Shown: positions 36,759 through 45,286 of the stretch, in pieces
Numbering within the stretch: the first letter of the stretch is position 1
Layout: the number at the start of each line of letters is the position of its first letter
Origin: Devosia sp. Root685
GTDB lineage: Bacteria > Pseudomonadota > Alphaproteobacteria > Rhizobiales > Devosiaceae
Reading direction: 5' to 3'
Length of the DNA stretch: 64,000 bases
NCBI RefSeq assembly: GCF_001427875.1
Contig: NZ_LMHK01000003.1
Location: 424,394 to 488,393 of the forward strand
Made by a program: the position numbers and the translations under genes
The notes under the pieces: generated by a model
The model's database searches: none
Told to the model about the DNA's origin: nothing
Seen by the model: the letters and a program-made list of their open reading frames with translations, nothing else

Positions 36759-36804
36759 TCTTGTTCCTTCGATATTCTCCGCCCCTGCCACCCGTTCGAT
36801 CACT

Positions 36805-36875
36805 GCGTCATTCCCGCGAAAGCGGGAATCTCTTCGTGTTCGCAAGAATGGATTCCCGCTTTCGCGGGAATGACG
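36805..36875. repeat. Family C palindromic repeat, copy 1
   Basis: GTCATTCCCGCGAAAGCGGGAAT is mirrored by ATTCCCGCTTTCGCGGGAATGAC around a 25-base centre. Each arm is itself a hairpin. Confidence 0.88.
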
Positions 36876-36883
36876 TCGTGGGT

Positions 36884-36913
36884 AAAAGGCCCTCCCCCAT
36901 AAGGGGAAGGGCC
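36884..36913 (-). terminator. Terminator after the sugar-binding protein gene
   Basis: On the minus strand GGCCCTTCCCC pairs with GGGGAGGGCC (one bulge) and is followed by TTTT (36884-36887). It lies 8 bases after the binding-protein stop codon, upstream of the SDR gene. Confidence 0.85.
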
Positions 36914-36921
36914 GGGCAAAA

Positions 36922-37866
36922 TCAGTCGTAGAGAACCGCAGCGATTGCCGGGTCGGCCATATTGGTCTTGTCGTACCAGTTAAAGCCCGAGTCGATGATC
37001 TTGGGCAGGGTTTCGCCCTTGAGCGCGCCGATGGCAGCCTTGACGGTTTCGTAGCCGATGCCGACCGGGTTCTGGGTGATGGCGCCGGCCATGGCACCGG
37101 ACTCGATAAAGCCCTTCTGCGCGGCGCCGGAGTCAAAGCCGATCACGACGACATTGCTGCCCAGCTCGGTCTTGCCGTTGACGACGCCGATGGCAGAACC
37201 TTCATTGGCGCCAAAGATGCCCTTGAGGTCCGGATTGGCCAAGAGGATCGACTTGGTAATTTCAGTCGATTGCAGCTGGTCGCCGCCGCCATACTGAACT
37301 GATACCACTTCGATCTTGGGATAGGCTTCCTTGATGCGGTTGACGAAGCCATCGACGCGATCGATGCCGGTGCGGCTGGTCTGGTCATGGGCGACAACGG
37401 CAACCTTGCCTTCGCCACCAATGAGTTCGGCCATCTTGTCGGCAGCGAGCGAGGCGGCCGCAACGTTGTCCGTCGTAACCGTGGTCAGCGGAATGTCGCT
37501 ATCAACGCCACTATCGAAGGCGATGATCGGAATGCCGGCATCATGGGCCTGCTGCAGCAGTGGGCTCGCAGCCTGGCTATCGAGAGCGGCAAAGCCGATG
37601 GCGTCAGGCTTGCGCGAGAGCGCGGCGGCCAGCATGTCCATCTGGCGATCGACCTGGGTCTCGGTTTCTGGACCCTCAAAGGTCACCGTGACGCCAAATT
37701 CGGCACCGGCCTTGTCGGCACCGGCTTTCACGGCTTGCCAGAACTGGTGCTGGAAGCCTTTGGAGATCAGGGCGATATCATAATTGTCCTGGGCGAATGC
37801 GCCGTTGGATGCGGCGAGCATTGCGACGGCGCTGAGGGCGCCGAGCAGGGTGCGACGGTTGAGCAT
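36922..37866 (-). CDS. Sugar ABC transporter substrate-binding protein (ribose type)
   Basis: Periplasmic-binding-protein-1-like protein, 314 residues. The signal peptide MLNRRTLLGALSAVAMLAASNGAFA has a twin-Arg-like start. The mature part begins DNYDIALISKGFQHQFWQAVKAG and carries VTTDNVAAASLAADKMAELI and GIFGANEGSAIGVV, typical RbsB-family elements. GGGAGGAAAA precedes the ATG. Substrate probably L-fucose or another deoxysugar from the neighbouring pathway. It is the last importer gene on the strand, which is unusual, and is followed by its own terminator. Confidence 0.9.
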   Translation of the reverse strand: MLNRRTLLGALSAVAMLAASNGAFAQDNYDIALISKGFQHQFWQAVKAGADKAGAEFGVTVTFEGPETETQVDRQMDMLAAALSRKPDAIGFAALDSQAASPLLQQAHDAGIPIIAFDSGVDSDIPLTTVTTDNVAAASLAADKMAELIGGEGKVAVVAHDQTSRTGIDRVDGFVNRIKEAYPKIEVVSVQYGGGDQLQSTEITKSILLANPDLKGIFGANEGSAIGVVNGKTELGSNVVVIGFDSGAAQKGFIESGAMAGAITQNPVGIGYETVKAAIGALKGETLPKIIDSGFNWYDKTNMADPAIAAVLYD

Positions 37867-37975
37867 GGTTTTCCTCCCACATGCTGCGTTGAATTCTTTG
37901 GGCATTTTTCAGGCCTCTTGTTGGCGCGGAATGCGCAGCGTGTCGGCGCTCAAAGAGCGCCAACGGGACCGGCGC

Positions 37976-38974
37976 CTAAAGTGTGCGGCGCCGCAGTATG
38001 TCGGCGTAAACGGCCAGGATAATGATGCAGCCGGTCACCACCGTCTGCCATTCCTGAGCCACCGATAGGATGCGCAGGCCATTGGCCAGCACGGAGATGA
38101 TGAGCGCCCCGATCAACGTGCCGAGCACGGTGCCGCGACCGCCCGAAAGCGAGGTGCCGCCGATGACGACGGCCGCAATGGCGTCGAGCTCATAGCCCTG
38201 GCCAAGCGCGGGCTGCGCCGAGTTGAGCCGGCTGGCGATCAGCACGCCGGCAACCCCGACAATGCCGCCGGCCAGCGCATAGACCCCGATTTTCCAGCGA
38301 TCGACATTGACGCCCGAGAGACGCACAGCCTCTTCGTTGGAGCCGAGGGCAAAGGTGTAACGGCCCAGCGCGGTCTTGCTCAACACAAAGCTCGCAATCA
38401 GCGCCACGGCAAAAAGGATCATGACGCCATTGGGCACCGGCACGGCCGGAATGATCTGGCCGACGAGCGAACCCAGGGCGATCTGGTTAAAGCCCGGCGT
38501 GTCGTTGAAATAGATCGGCCGCGTGCCGGAAATGACCAGCGACAGGCCCTTCAAGATCAGCATCATGCCCAGCGTCGCGATGAAGGGCGGGACCTTCAAT
38601 TTGGCGATGATGGTGCCAGAAATCAGGCCCGAGGCCGCACCGGCCAGAATGGCCCCGGCAATGCCGAGCGGCATGGGCAGGCCGAGATAGGTGAGAATGA
38701 CCCCCGCGATGACGGCGCAAAAGGTCATCAGCGTACCGACCGACAGATCGATGCCCCCGGTGATGATCACCAGCGTCGCGGCAATGGCGAGCACACCATT
38801 GACCGACGTCGCTTGCAGGATGGCAAGGATATTCTGGGTCTGCATGAAATTGGGCGAAGCCAGCGAGAAGGCGACGACCAGCGCGATCAGACCCGAAAAG
38901 GCCAGCAGCCGATGAAAGGCGCCGGAAATGCGGGGCCCGGATTTTTGGACGGCGGGGGCTGCGGTATCGGTCAT
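37976..38974 (-). CDS. Sugar ABC transporter permease (RbsC type)
   Basis: Membrane subunit of the ribose/xylose/arabinose branch, 332 residues with about 8-10 spans. Family landmarks: GGIDLSVGTLMTFCAVIAG near residue 70, GRYTFALGSNEEAVRLSGVNV, and GYELDAIAAVVIGGTSLSGGRGTVLGTLIGAL near the C-terminus. It lies between the ATPase and binding-protein genes; a 110-base gap separates it from the latter and a family D repeat from the former. Confidence 0.92.
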   Translation of the reverse strand: MTDTAAPAVQKSGPRISGAFHRLLAFSGLIALVVAFSLASPNFMQTQNILAILQATSVNGVLAIAATLVIITGGIDLSVGTLMTFCAVIAGVILTYLGLPMPLGIAGAILAGAASGLISGTIIAKLKVPPFIATLGMMLILKGLSLVISGTRPIYFNDTPGFNQIALGSLVGQIIPAVPVPNGVMILFAVALIASFVLSKTALGRYTFALGSNEEAVRLSGVNVDRWKIGVYALAGGIVGVAGVLIASRLNSAQPALGQGYELDAIAAVVIGGTSLSGGRGTVLGTLIGALIISVLANGLRILSVAQEWQTVVTGCIIILAVYADILRRRTL

Positions 38975-39009
38975 GCTGTCTCGCCCTTAAAACTGGTTGT
39001 CGCGGCTCC

Positions 39010-39143
39010 TTCTTCACCTCTCTTTTTGGGGGAGAGGTCGCCCCCCTTGGGTCGGGTGAGGGGGCCTTGCAGCCGGCGCTGAGGGGAAGACCCCCTCACC
39101 CGGCGCGATGCGCCGACCTCTCCCCTCAGGGAGAGGTGAAGAA
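39010..39143. repeat. Family D repeat, copy 2
   Basis: TTCTTCACCTCTC (39010-39022) is mirrored by GAGAGGTGAAGAA (39131-39143), and GGGTGAGGGGG (39055-) by CCCCCTCACCC (39091-). A 134-base hairpin between the permease and ATPase genes. Confidence 0.88.
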
Positions 39144-39154
39144 AGGAAAAGCAC

Positions 39155-40708
39155 TCAACCCGCATGACGCACCTCCATGGCCGGTGCGCGCAGGGTCGCC
39201 AGACGCATGATGTCTTCCTGGCTGGCGCCGCCGGGCAACATGCCGGTGAGGCGTCCCTCGCACATCACCGCGATGCGGTGGCTGAGGCGCAGCACTTCGG
39301 GCAGTTCGGAGGAAATGACGATGATCGCCTTGCCTTCGGCCGCCAGCGCATTGAGCAATTTATAGATTTCGGACTTGGCGCCGACATCGATGCCGCGCGT
39401 CGGTTCGTCAAAGATCAGAATATCGCAATCGCGCAGGAGCCATTTGGCAATGACCACCTTCTGCTGGTTACCGCCCGAAAGCAGGCGCGCTTCCTGCGTG
39501 TCGCTGGGCGTCTTGATCGACAGCTGGCCGATATAGGAGACGGCTTCGCGCTGCATCCCGGCCTCGTCGAGCACGCCGCCGAAACCGATAAAGCGATCGA
39601 GAGACGCGAGCGCGATATTGTTGCGGACGTCGAGCCCGGTCGCGAGCCCAAAGTGCTTGCGGTCTTCCGAGAGATAGCCGATGCCGGCCTCCACCGCGTC
39701 CTTCGGCGAGGAAATGCCGACGCGCTTGCCATGCACCCAGATTTCGCCGCTCTCGCGCCGGTCGGCCCCAAAAATGGTGCGAGCAACCTCGGTGCGCCCG
39801 GCGCCCATCAGGCCGGCAAAGCCGAGGATTTCGCCTTTGCGGACCGAAAAACTGACATCGCGGATTTCGCGGCCGCGATTGAGCCCTTTGACCTCCAGCG
39901 CGATCGGCGCGTCGGCAGTGTTGGGAATAACAAGCGCTTCATTGCTCAGCGTGCGGCCCACCATCATGGAAATGATGGTTTCGATCGGCGTATCGGCGCC
40001 CGGCACGGTGCCGACATATTCGCCATCGCGCATCACGGTGACGCGGTCGGAAATGCGTTTGATCTCGTCCATCTTGTGCGAGATGTAGACGACGCCCACA
40101 CCATCGGCCTTGAGGCGGTTGATGATGACGAACAGTTCGGCGATCTCAGCGTCGTTCAGCGCCGCAGTCGGCTCATCCATGATCAGCACGCGGGAGCGAT
40201 AGGACAGCGCCTTGGCGATCTCGACCATTTGCTGCTTGGCAATGGTCAGGGTCTCGACCTTTACGGTGGGCTCAAGTTTGAGGTTCATCGAGGAAAAGAT
40301 CGCCGCCGCATCGCGATTGAGCTGGCCTTCGTCCAAAATCCCGAAGCGGCGCGGTTCGCGGCCGATGAAAATGTTCTGCGCCGCCGTCAGGTCGCGCATC
40401 AGCGCCAATTCCTGATGGATAATGCCGACGCCGAGCGCCTGGGCCTCGCGCGGCGAGGTGATTTCGACCGGCTCCCCGTTGAGAAGCACCGTGCCCGCGT
40501 CGCGCGAATAGACGCCGGAGAGAATCTTCATCAGCGTCGATTTGCCGGCGCCGTTTTCGCCCATCAGGGCGTGCACTTCGCCGGGCTTGAGATCGAAACG
40601 CGCCTTGGCGAGCGCCCGCACGCCGGGGAAAGATTTGTCGATGTCGGTCATTTCGACCAGCGTAGCCGGCGCACCCGCGACGGATGCCGGCCCCAAATGC
40701 CCAGCCAT
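39155..40708 (-). CDS. Sugar ABC transporter ATP-binding protein (RbsA type)
   Basis: Tandem-domain ATPase of 517 residues. Domain 1: GENGAGKST, signature-region [31 protein letters not shown]. Domain 2: degenerate Walker [29 protein letters not shown] and [15 protein letters not shown], the standard RbsA/XylG/AraG arrangement with one weak site. The ATG at 40708 has GGGAGGA upstream; the frame continues to 40792 without a better start. First gene of the importer group, divergent from the FadR-like regulator. Confidence 0.93.
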   Translation of the reverse strand: MAGHLGPASVAGAPATLVEMTDIDKSFPGVRALAKARFDLKPGEVHALMGENGAGKSTLMKILSGVYSRDAGTVLLNGEPVEITSPREAQALGVGIIHQELALMRDLTAAQNIFIGREPRRFGILDEGQLNRDAAAIFSSMNLKLEPTVKVETLTIAKQQMVEIAKALSYRSRVLIMDEPTAALNDAEIAELFVIINRLKADGVGVVYISHKMDEIKRISDRVTVMRDGEYVGTVPGADTPIETIISMMVGRTLSNEALVIPNTADAPIALEVKGLNRGREIRDVSFSVRKGEILGFAGLMGAGRTEVARTIFGADRRESGEIWVHGKRVGISSPKDAVEAGIGYLSEDRKHFGLATGLDVRNNIALASLDRFIGFGGVLDEAGMQREAVSYIGQLSIKTPSDTQEARLLSGGNQQKVVIAKWLLRDCDILIFDEPTRGIDVGAKSEIYKLLNALAAEGKAIIVISSELPEVLRLSHRIAVMCEGRLTGMLPGGASQEDIMRLATLRAPAMEVRHAG

Positions 40709-40801
40709 GAAAAATCCTCCCGATGCGTATGGCGGCTCTGTTCTCCCGAGCCGTCCCCCGCAATGTGGCCGAATGAAAGACAAATTGATCAAGCTGTCAA
40801 G

Positions 40802-40812
40802 TGGTCAGACCA
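40802..40812. promoter_or_regulatory. FadR-type operator in the sugar importer/regulator gap
   Basis: TGGTCAGACCA is a perfect odd palindrome of the TGGT-N3-ACCA kind used by FadR-subfamily GntR regulators. It is 94 bases before the ATPase start and 70 before the regulator start. Confidence 0.65.
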
Positions 40813-40881
40813 GTAGACACGAGGAGGGGAGAGCGCTATGGATTTTGCCAAGGGAGCCGCATGGCGGCCCCAGAGGGGAAA

Positions 40882-41574
40882 ATGAAACTTCAGGCCGTAT
40901 CCAACCGCAAACTCTATATCCAGATCGCCGATCAGATCCGGGATCAAATCCTGGCGGGCGCGGTCGAGTCCGGACGGCAATTGCCCTCGGAGCGCGACCT
41001 GGCGGTCAGCCTTGGCGTATCGCGGCCCACGGTGCGCGAGGCGCTGATTGCGCTCGAAGTTGCCGGGTTCGTGGAAGTGCGGGTCGGTGTGGGCGCCTTT
41101 GTGCGCGACCAGAGCCGGGGCAGCGCGGCCCTGCCCGACGAGGGAAATTCACCCATCGAAATCATGCAGGTGCGGCGATTGCTCGAGCCTGAGGCGGCGG
41201 CATTGGCGGCGCAGAATATTTCCCCCGACGGCATGGCGCGGCTGGCCGAAACCATCCGCCGCATGCAGGCGGAAACCATAGGCAATGTATGGTCGTCCGA
41301 CAGCGACCGCGTGATGCATGTCACGATTGCTGAAGGGTCAGGCAATTCGGTGTTGCGCGAAATGCTCGACCAGTTGTGGAATTCGCGCTCCGAAGAGGTC
41401 GATACGAAATTCCACGAACACCTGGCCGCCATATCAGAAGTGCGCGAGCATATTCTGGAAGACCACGGCAAGATCGTGGGCGCCATCCTGGCAGGCAATG
41501 CCGCGGCCGCGCGCGAAGCCATGGCCACGCATCTCGATTTTGTCACCGCGGCCATGCTGAAAGCCTGGGACTAG
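40882..41574 (+). CDS. FadR-subfamily GntR transcriptional regulator
   Basis: Repressor of 230 residues. GntR winged helix at residues 8-75 with SGRQLPSERDLAVSLGVSRPTVREALIALEVAGFVEVRVGVGAFV, then an all-helical FCD ligand domain (QVRRLLEPEAAALAA, the metal-site region with H residues in FHEHLAAI and DHGKIVGAI). The ATG at 40882 follows AGAGGGG. Divergent from the sugar importer and close to a matching palindrome, so it very likely controls that operon and itself; a fuconate-type acid may be the inducer. Shares stop-codon bases with the convergent beta-lactamase (CTAG). Confidence 0.9.
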   Translation: MKLQAVSNRKLYIQIADQIRDQILAGAVESGRQLPSERDLAVSLGVSRPTVREALIALEVAGFVEVRVGVGAFVRDQSRGSAALPDEGNSPIEIMQVRRLLEPEAAALAAQNISPDGMARLAETIRRMQAETIGNVWSSDSDRVMHVTIAEGSGNSVLREMLDQLWNSRSEEVDTKFHEHLAAISEVREHILEDHGKIVGAILAGNAAAAREAMATHLDFVTAAMLKAWD

Positions 41575-42386
41575 CGCCCGCCCAGCCCCGCCATCAACCC
41601 GGCCCAATCCTCTAACAATTTATCTCGCGCCCTCAGCCCGCCGCTCACCGAATGGCGCTGCTCGTCCTGCGCCAGCCGCACGAAAATCAGCCTCTGGTTG
41701 CCCTTTTCGGCCCAGCCCACATACCAGCCCCAGCCACGCGCCCGGTCAAAATTCCCGTCCGCCATCCGCGGAAAAGCCGACCCGGTCTTGCCCTGCAACG
41801 TCCAGCCGCCGCTCATCCCGCCCTGCTGCACCAGTTCCATCGCCCCGGCCATTGCCGCCTGCGATACCGGCAGTTTTCCATCCACCAGCGCCGCGACGAA
41901 GCCCGCCTGCTCCAGCGGCGAAATTTTCAGCGATGACGAAATCCACGACCGTTCGAGCCCATTATCCTTGCCCGCATCGCCGGCAAAATCTGCATTCCCA
42001 TACCCAAATTTCTGCCCATAGGCCGTCAACCCCTCGGCCCCGAGCATTTCAGCCAGCAGCTGCGAATACCAAACCGTAGAGTTCTCCATCCACATGGCGG
42101 GGTCCGTATCCCGCCGCCAGCTGTCCCCGCCCCAATCGGCATAACCGTCCCTGAACGGCAATTTCGGCTCATGCGCGGAGGTGATGATCCCGGCATCATA
42201 AGCCATCACCGCCAGCGCCACCTTGAACGTTGAAGCCGGCGTCACCCGCGTTTGGCAATCGCCCTCTTCATGCAACACCGTCCGCGTCGCCGGATCGGCA
42301 ATCAGCGTACAAATATCCCGCGCCTGCGCCGGAGCGGCCATGGCAAAAACACCCACCAGAGCGGCGGCCAAAACAGAAAATCGCAC
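41571..42386 (-). CDS. Class D (OXA-type) beta-lactamase
   Basis: Periplasmic serine beta-lactamase, 271 residues with a signal peptide (MRFSVLAAALVGVFAMAAPAQA). Class D motifs are all present: catalytic S52-T-F-K55, STV near residue 120, YGN in FGYGNADF, W in SWISSSLKIS, and KTG in LQGKTGSAF. The start is GTG 42386 with GGGGGAGA upstream. No insertion sequence, integron or resistance neighbours lie nearby, so it appears to be a resident chromosomal gene. Whether it gives resistance, or acts weakly on cell-wall-like substrates, cannot be read from sequence. Confidence 0.9.
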   Translation of the reverse strand: MRFSVLAAALVGVFAMAAPAQARDICTLIADPATRTVLHEEGDCQTRVTPASTFKVALAVMAYDAGIITSAHEPKLPFRDGYADWGGDSWRRDTDPAMWMENSTVWYSQLLAEMLGAEGLTAYGQKFGYGNADFAGDAGKDNGLERSWISSSLKISPLEQAGFVAALVDGKLPVSQAAMAGAMELVQQGGMSGGWTLQGKTGSAFPRMADGNFDRARGWGWYVGWAEKGNQRLIFVRLAQDEQRHSVSGGLRARDKLLEDWAGLMAGLGGR

Positions 42387-42496
42387 AAAAATCTCCCCCG
42401 GCACTCTGGCCGCGGACCAGTTCTCACGTCCCACAGCGTCGCAATTATGGCGCTGCAGACCTCGTGGAGGAGAAGGCGTAAAAGAGCGAGAGCCGT

Positions 42497-42640
42497 AGGA
42501 CCGGTCGACAGTCAGCTCAGGCTGAGGCGAAAACGGTGGTTTTCGAGACCCGGAGCGGAGCGTACCTTGGGTACGTGAGCGCCGGAAGCGCAGAAAACCG
42601 CCGTTTGCAGACCAGCCTCAGCCGAATGGCGGCCGGTCCT
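42497..42640. repeat. Long hairpin-forming element
   Basis: AGGACCGG...GCTGAGGC and GCCTCAGC...CCGGTCCT are the outer arms; AAACGGTGGTTTTC is mirrored by GAAAACCGCCGTTT; the apex GTACC TTGG GTAC is also paired. The 144-base element runs to the stop codon of the lytic transglycosylase gene and has no T-run. Confidence 0.8.
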
Positions 42641-43218
42641 CAGCGCAGCCCGGACTTTTCCAGGAGACCCTGCCGCTTGGCGTCATAATAATAGCCGCTG
42701 GCATAAAGCTGCATGGCGCGGTCGTGGTTGCCGCCGGCCGTCACATAGGCCCCGGCAAGATAGCGCACGGCAAAGCGCAGATTGGTTTCCGCATCGAGAA
42801 GCCCCGAGGCCTCACCCGAAAACCCCATGCCGCGCGCGGTGGCATTGCTGATCTGCATCAGCCCGTAATAGGGCCCGTTGCGCGCACTGGGGTTGTAGCC
42901 GCTTTCGCGCACGATCACGCGGCGCACCAGGGCTTCGGGCACGCTATATTCTTTCGAATAGTGGGAAATCAGCCCATCGAGCGAACCGCGTTCGCTGGCC
43001 GCAAAACCGAGCAGCAGGTCCGAACCGGCGCGCGGCACGTTCGCAGCCTTGGGCACGTGGCCCTCCGGCGTCGGCGTCGCGGCCACGGGAGCCATCGACG
43101 CAATAGCGGCAGAAGCGGATTTATTGCCCGCAAGCGGCTTGAGGCCAGCCATGGAGCAGCCCGAGACGAAAACCGCCAGCGCAACAATTCCCGCCAGAGG
43201 TATGGCCCGTGCCGTCAT
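42640..43218 (-). CDS. Lytic transglycosylase lipoprotein
   Basis: Outer-membrane-type lipoprotein of 192 residues that should cleave peptidoglycan glycan strands. Lipobox VSGC gives lipidated C21. The SLT domain (about 95-185) has catalytic Glu in VRESGYNPSA, the GLMQIS motif, NLRFAVRYLAG and LYASGYY. AAAAGGAC precedes the ATG at 43218; the frame extends to 43383 without a better start. The 189-base gap upstream (43219-43407) holds only presumed promoter sequence. Confidence 0.9.
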   Translation of the reverse strand: MTARAIPLAGIVALAVFVSGCSMAGLKPLAGNKSASAAIASMAPVAATPTPEGHVPKAANVPRAGSDLLLGFAASERGSLDGLISHYSKEYSVPEALVRRVIVRESGYNPSARNGPYYGLMQISNATARGMGFSGEASGLLDAETNLRFAVRYLAGAYVTAGGNHDRAMQLYASGYYYDAKRQGLLEKSGLR

Positions 43219-43407
43219 GCCTTCGTCCTTTTGCGGATGCTTCAATTGCGGCACTAAGCCCAAATCGCGGCGCCTTGATGGCAGAACAAAGTTCGCGCGC
43301 CGCGCAAGCATATTGTGATCGTTATGCCGGCTTCTGCCGCCAAAAGGTTTACACTTTCTTACCGCACCTGCCGCTTTGATCAAAGCAAGTCTATCGAAAG
43401 CGGGCCT

Positions 43408-44610
43408 TCAAACCCGCTCCAACCCCACCGCAATACCCTGACCGACCCCGATACACATGGTCGCCAGCGCCCGCTTCTTGCCCGTCAGCGAAAGCTCCAG
43501 CGCCGCCGTCCCAGCAATCCGTGCGCCGCTCATTCCCAGCGGATGTCCCAGCGCAATCGCCCCGCCATTGGGGTTTACGCGGCCGTCATCCTCGGCAATT
43601 CCAAGCTCGCGCAACACGGCAATGCCCTGGCTCGCAAAAGCCTCGTTGAGTTCGATCACATCGAAATCGCCGGCCGAAAGCCCCAACCGCGCAAACAGTT
43701 TCCGGCTCGCCGGGGCCGGCCCCATGCCCATGATCCGCGGCGCAACGCCCGCAGTGGCCCCGCCCAAAATCCGCGCAATTGGCGTCAGACCATACTTCCT
43801 CGCCGCCGCCTCCGAAGCAATGATCAGCGCCGCCGCCCCATCATTCACCCCCGAAGCATTGCCCGCCGTAACGCTGCCACCGGGAAACAGCGGCCGCAGC
43901 TTGGCCAGCGTTTCAACCGTCGTTCCAGCGCGTGGATGCTCGTCGGTATCGACAACAACCGCATCGCCCTTTTTCTGCGCAATCGAGACCTCAACGATTT
44001 CGTGGCTAAATCGCCCACTCTTCTGCGCCGCGACCGCCTTGTCCTGGCTCCGCACCGCAAAGGTATCCTGCGCCTCGCGCGATACGCCAAATTCCTGCGC
44101 CACATTCTCGCCGGTCTCGGGCATGGAATCGACGCCATAAAGCGCCTTCATCGCCGGATTGACGAAGCGCCAGCCAATGGTCGTGTCATAAATCTCGGCA
44201 TTGCGCGAAAACGCCGTCTCGGCCTTGGGCAGCACAAAGGGCGCCCGCGACATGCTCTCGGTTCCGCCCGCAATCACAAGCTCGGCTTCACCTGCCTTGA
44301 TCGCCCGCGCCGCCGCAATAACCGCATCCATGCCCGAGCCGCAAAGCCGATTGATCGTCGTCCCCGTCACCCCCACCGGCAGCCCGGCGAGCAGCAGGCT
44401 CATCCGCGCGACATTGCGATTGTCCTCGCCGGCCTGATTGGCATTGCCAAAAATAACATCGTCCACCGCGTCCCAATCGACGCCGGCATGTTCCGCCATC
44501 AACGCCTTGAGCGGAATGGCCCCCAGATCGTCCGGCCGCACAGCGGACAGAGCCCCGCCAAACCGCCCGATCGGCGTGCGCCGAAAAGCGCAGATAAAAG
44601 CCTCAGCCAT
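43408..44610 (-). CDS. pcaF: 3-oxoadipyl-CoA thiolase
   Basis: Last step of the beta-ketoadipate pathway: beta-ketoadipyl-CoA plus CoA to succinyl-CoA and acetyl-CoA. The 400 residues carry the thiolase nucleophile Cys in NRLCGSGMDAV near residue 90, GGTESMSRAPFV, the His in GGAIALGHPLGMSGAR and the second Cys in TMCIGVGQG. MAEAFICAFRRTPIGRFGGAL is the typical PcaF start. One base separates it from pcaJ, so I-J-F form one operon. Confidence 0.94.
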   Translation of the reverse strand: MAEAFICAFRRTPIGRFGGALSAVRPDDLGAIPLKALMAEHAGVDWDAVDDVIFGNANQAGEDNRNVARMSLLLAGLPVGVTGTTINRLCGSGMDAVIAAARAIKAGEAELVIAGGTESMSRAPFVLPKAETAFSRNAEIYDTTIGWRFVNPAMKALYGVDSMPETGENVAQEFGVSREAQDTFAVRSQDKAVAAQKSGRFSHEIVEVSIAQKKGDAVVVDTDEHPRAGTTVETLAKLRPLFPGGSVTAGNASGVNDGAAALIIASEAAARKYGLTPIARILGGATAGVAPRIMGMGPAPASRKLFARLGLSAGDFDVIELNEAFASQGIAVLRELGIAEDDGRVNPNGGAIALGHPLGMSGARIAGTAALELSLTGKKRALATMCIGVGQGIAVGLERV

Positions 44611-44611
44611 T

Positions 44612-45286
44612 TTACGAAACCTCCGGCGCCACGAGGTCGCCAATCACATCGGGCAGCACCAGCTCCGCCCCCGTCACCGCCTGCAATTCTTCGACAGTCA
44701 TAGACGGCAGCTTTTCGCGCAGCACGAAGCGTCCGCCTTCGATATCGATGACCGCAAGGCTCGAATAAATCCGCGTCACGCAGCCCACCCCCGTCAGCGG
44801 CAGCGAGCACCGCTTCACCAGTTTGGGCTTTCCGTCCTTGGTCACATGGTCGGTAATCACGGCAACCCGCTTGGCCCCATGTACCAGGTCCATCGCCCCA
44901 CCCACGGCCGGCACGCCCTTGGGTCCCGTCGACCAATTGGCGAGATCGCCATTTTCCGCGACCTCGTAGGTCCCAAGGATCGCCACATCGAGATGCCCGC
45001 CCCGCACCATGCCAAAACTATCGGCATGATGAAAAAACGCCGCGCCGGGTTTGAGCGTGATCGCCTTCTTCCCGGCATTGATGAGATCCCAGTCTTCTTC
45101 ACCCGCCGGCGGCGCCTCGCCAAAATTCAAGACGCCATTCTCGGTGTGAAAAATCGCCTGCCGCCCCGGCGGCTGAAACTTTGCGACCATTTCGGGAAAG
45201 CCGATGCCAAGGTTCACATAGGCGCCGTCTTCAATATCCTGCGCCGCGCGCCAGGCAATTTGTGCGTTCGAAAGTTTGCTGGTCAT
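44612..45286 (-). CDS. pcaJ: 3-oxoadipate CoA-transferase subunit B
   Basis: Beta subunit of succinyl-CoA:3-ketoadipate CoA-transferase, 224 residues. It carries NLGIGFPEMVA, the catalytic Glu in HTENGVLNFG, and GGHLDVAILGTYEVAENGDLANW. Its ATG overlaps the pcaI stop (4 bases), as expected for an equimolar complex. Confidence 0.94.
   Translation of the reverse strand: MTSKLSNAQIAWRAAQDIEDGAYVNLGIGFPEMVAKFQPPGRQAIFHTENGVLNFGEAPPAGEEDWDLINAGKKAITLKPGAAFFHHADSFGMVRGGHLDVAILGTYEVAENGDLANWSTGPKGVPAVGGAMDLVHGAKRVAVITDHVTKDGKPKLVKRCSLPLTGVGCVTRIYSSLAVIDIEGGRFVLREKLPSMTVEELQAVTGAELVLPDVIGDLVAPEVS

Noticed and set aside
39164..40816. 550-codon plus-strand frame opposite the sugar ATPase gene
   Set aside because: Antisense shadow of an obvious RbsA-type gene.
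41571..42386. Beta-lactamase considered as part of a mobile resistance cassette
   Set aside because: No attC site, integrase, insertion sequence or other resistance gene is visible nearby.
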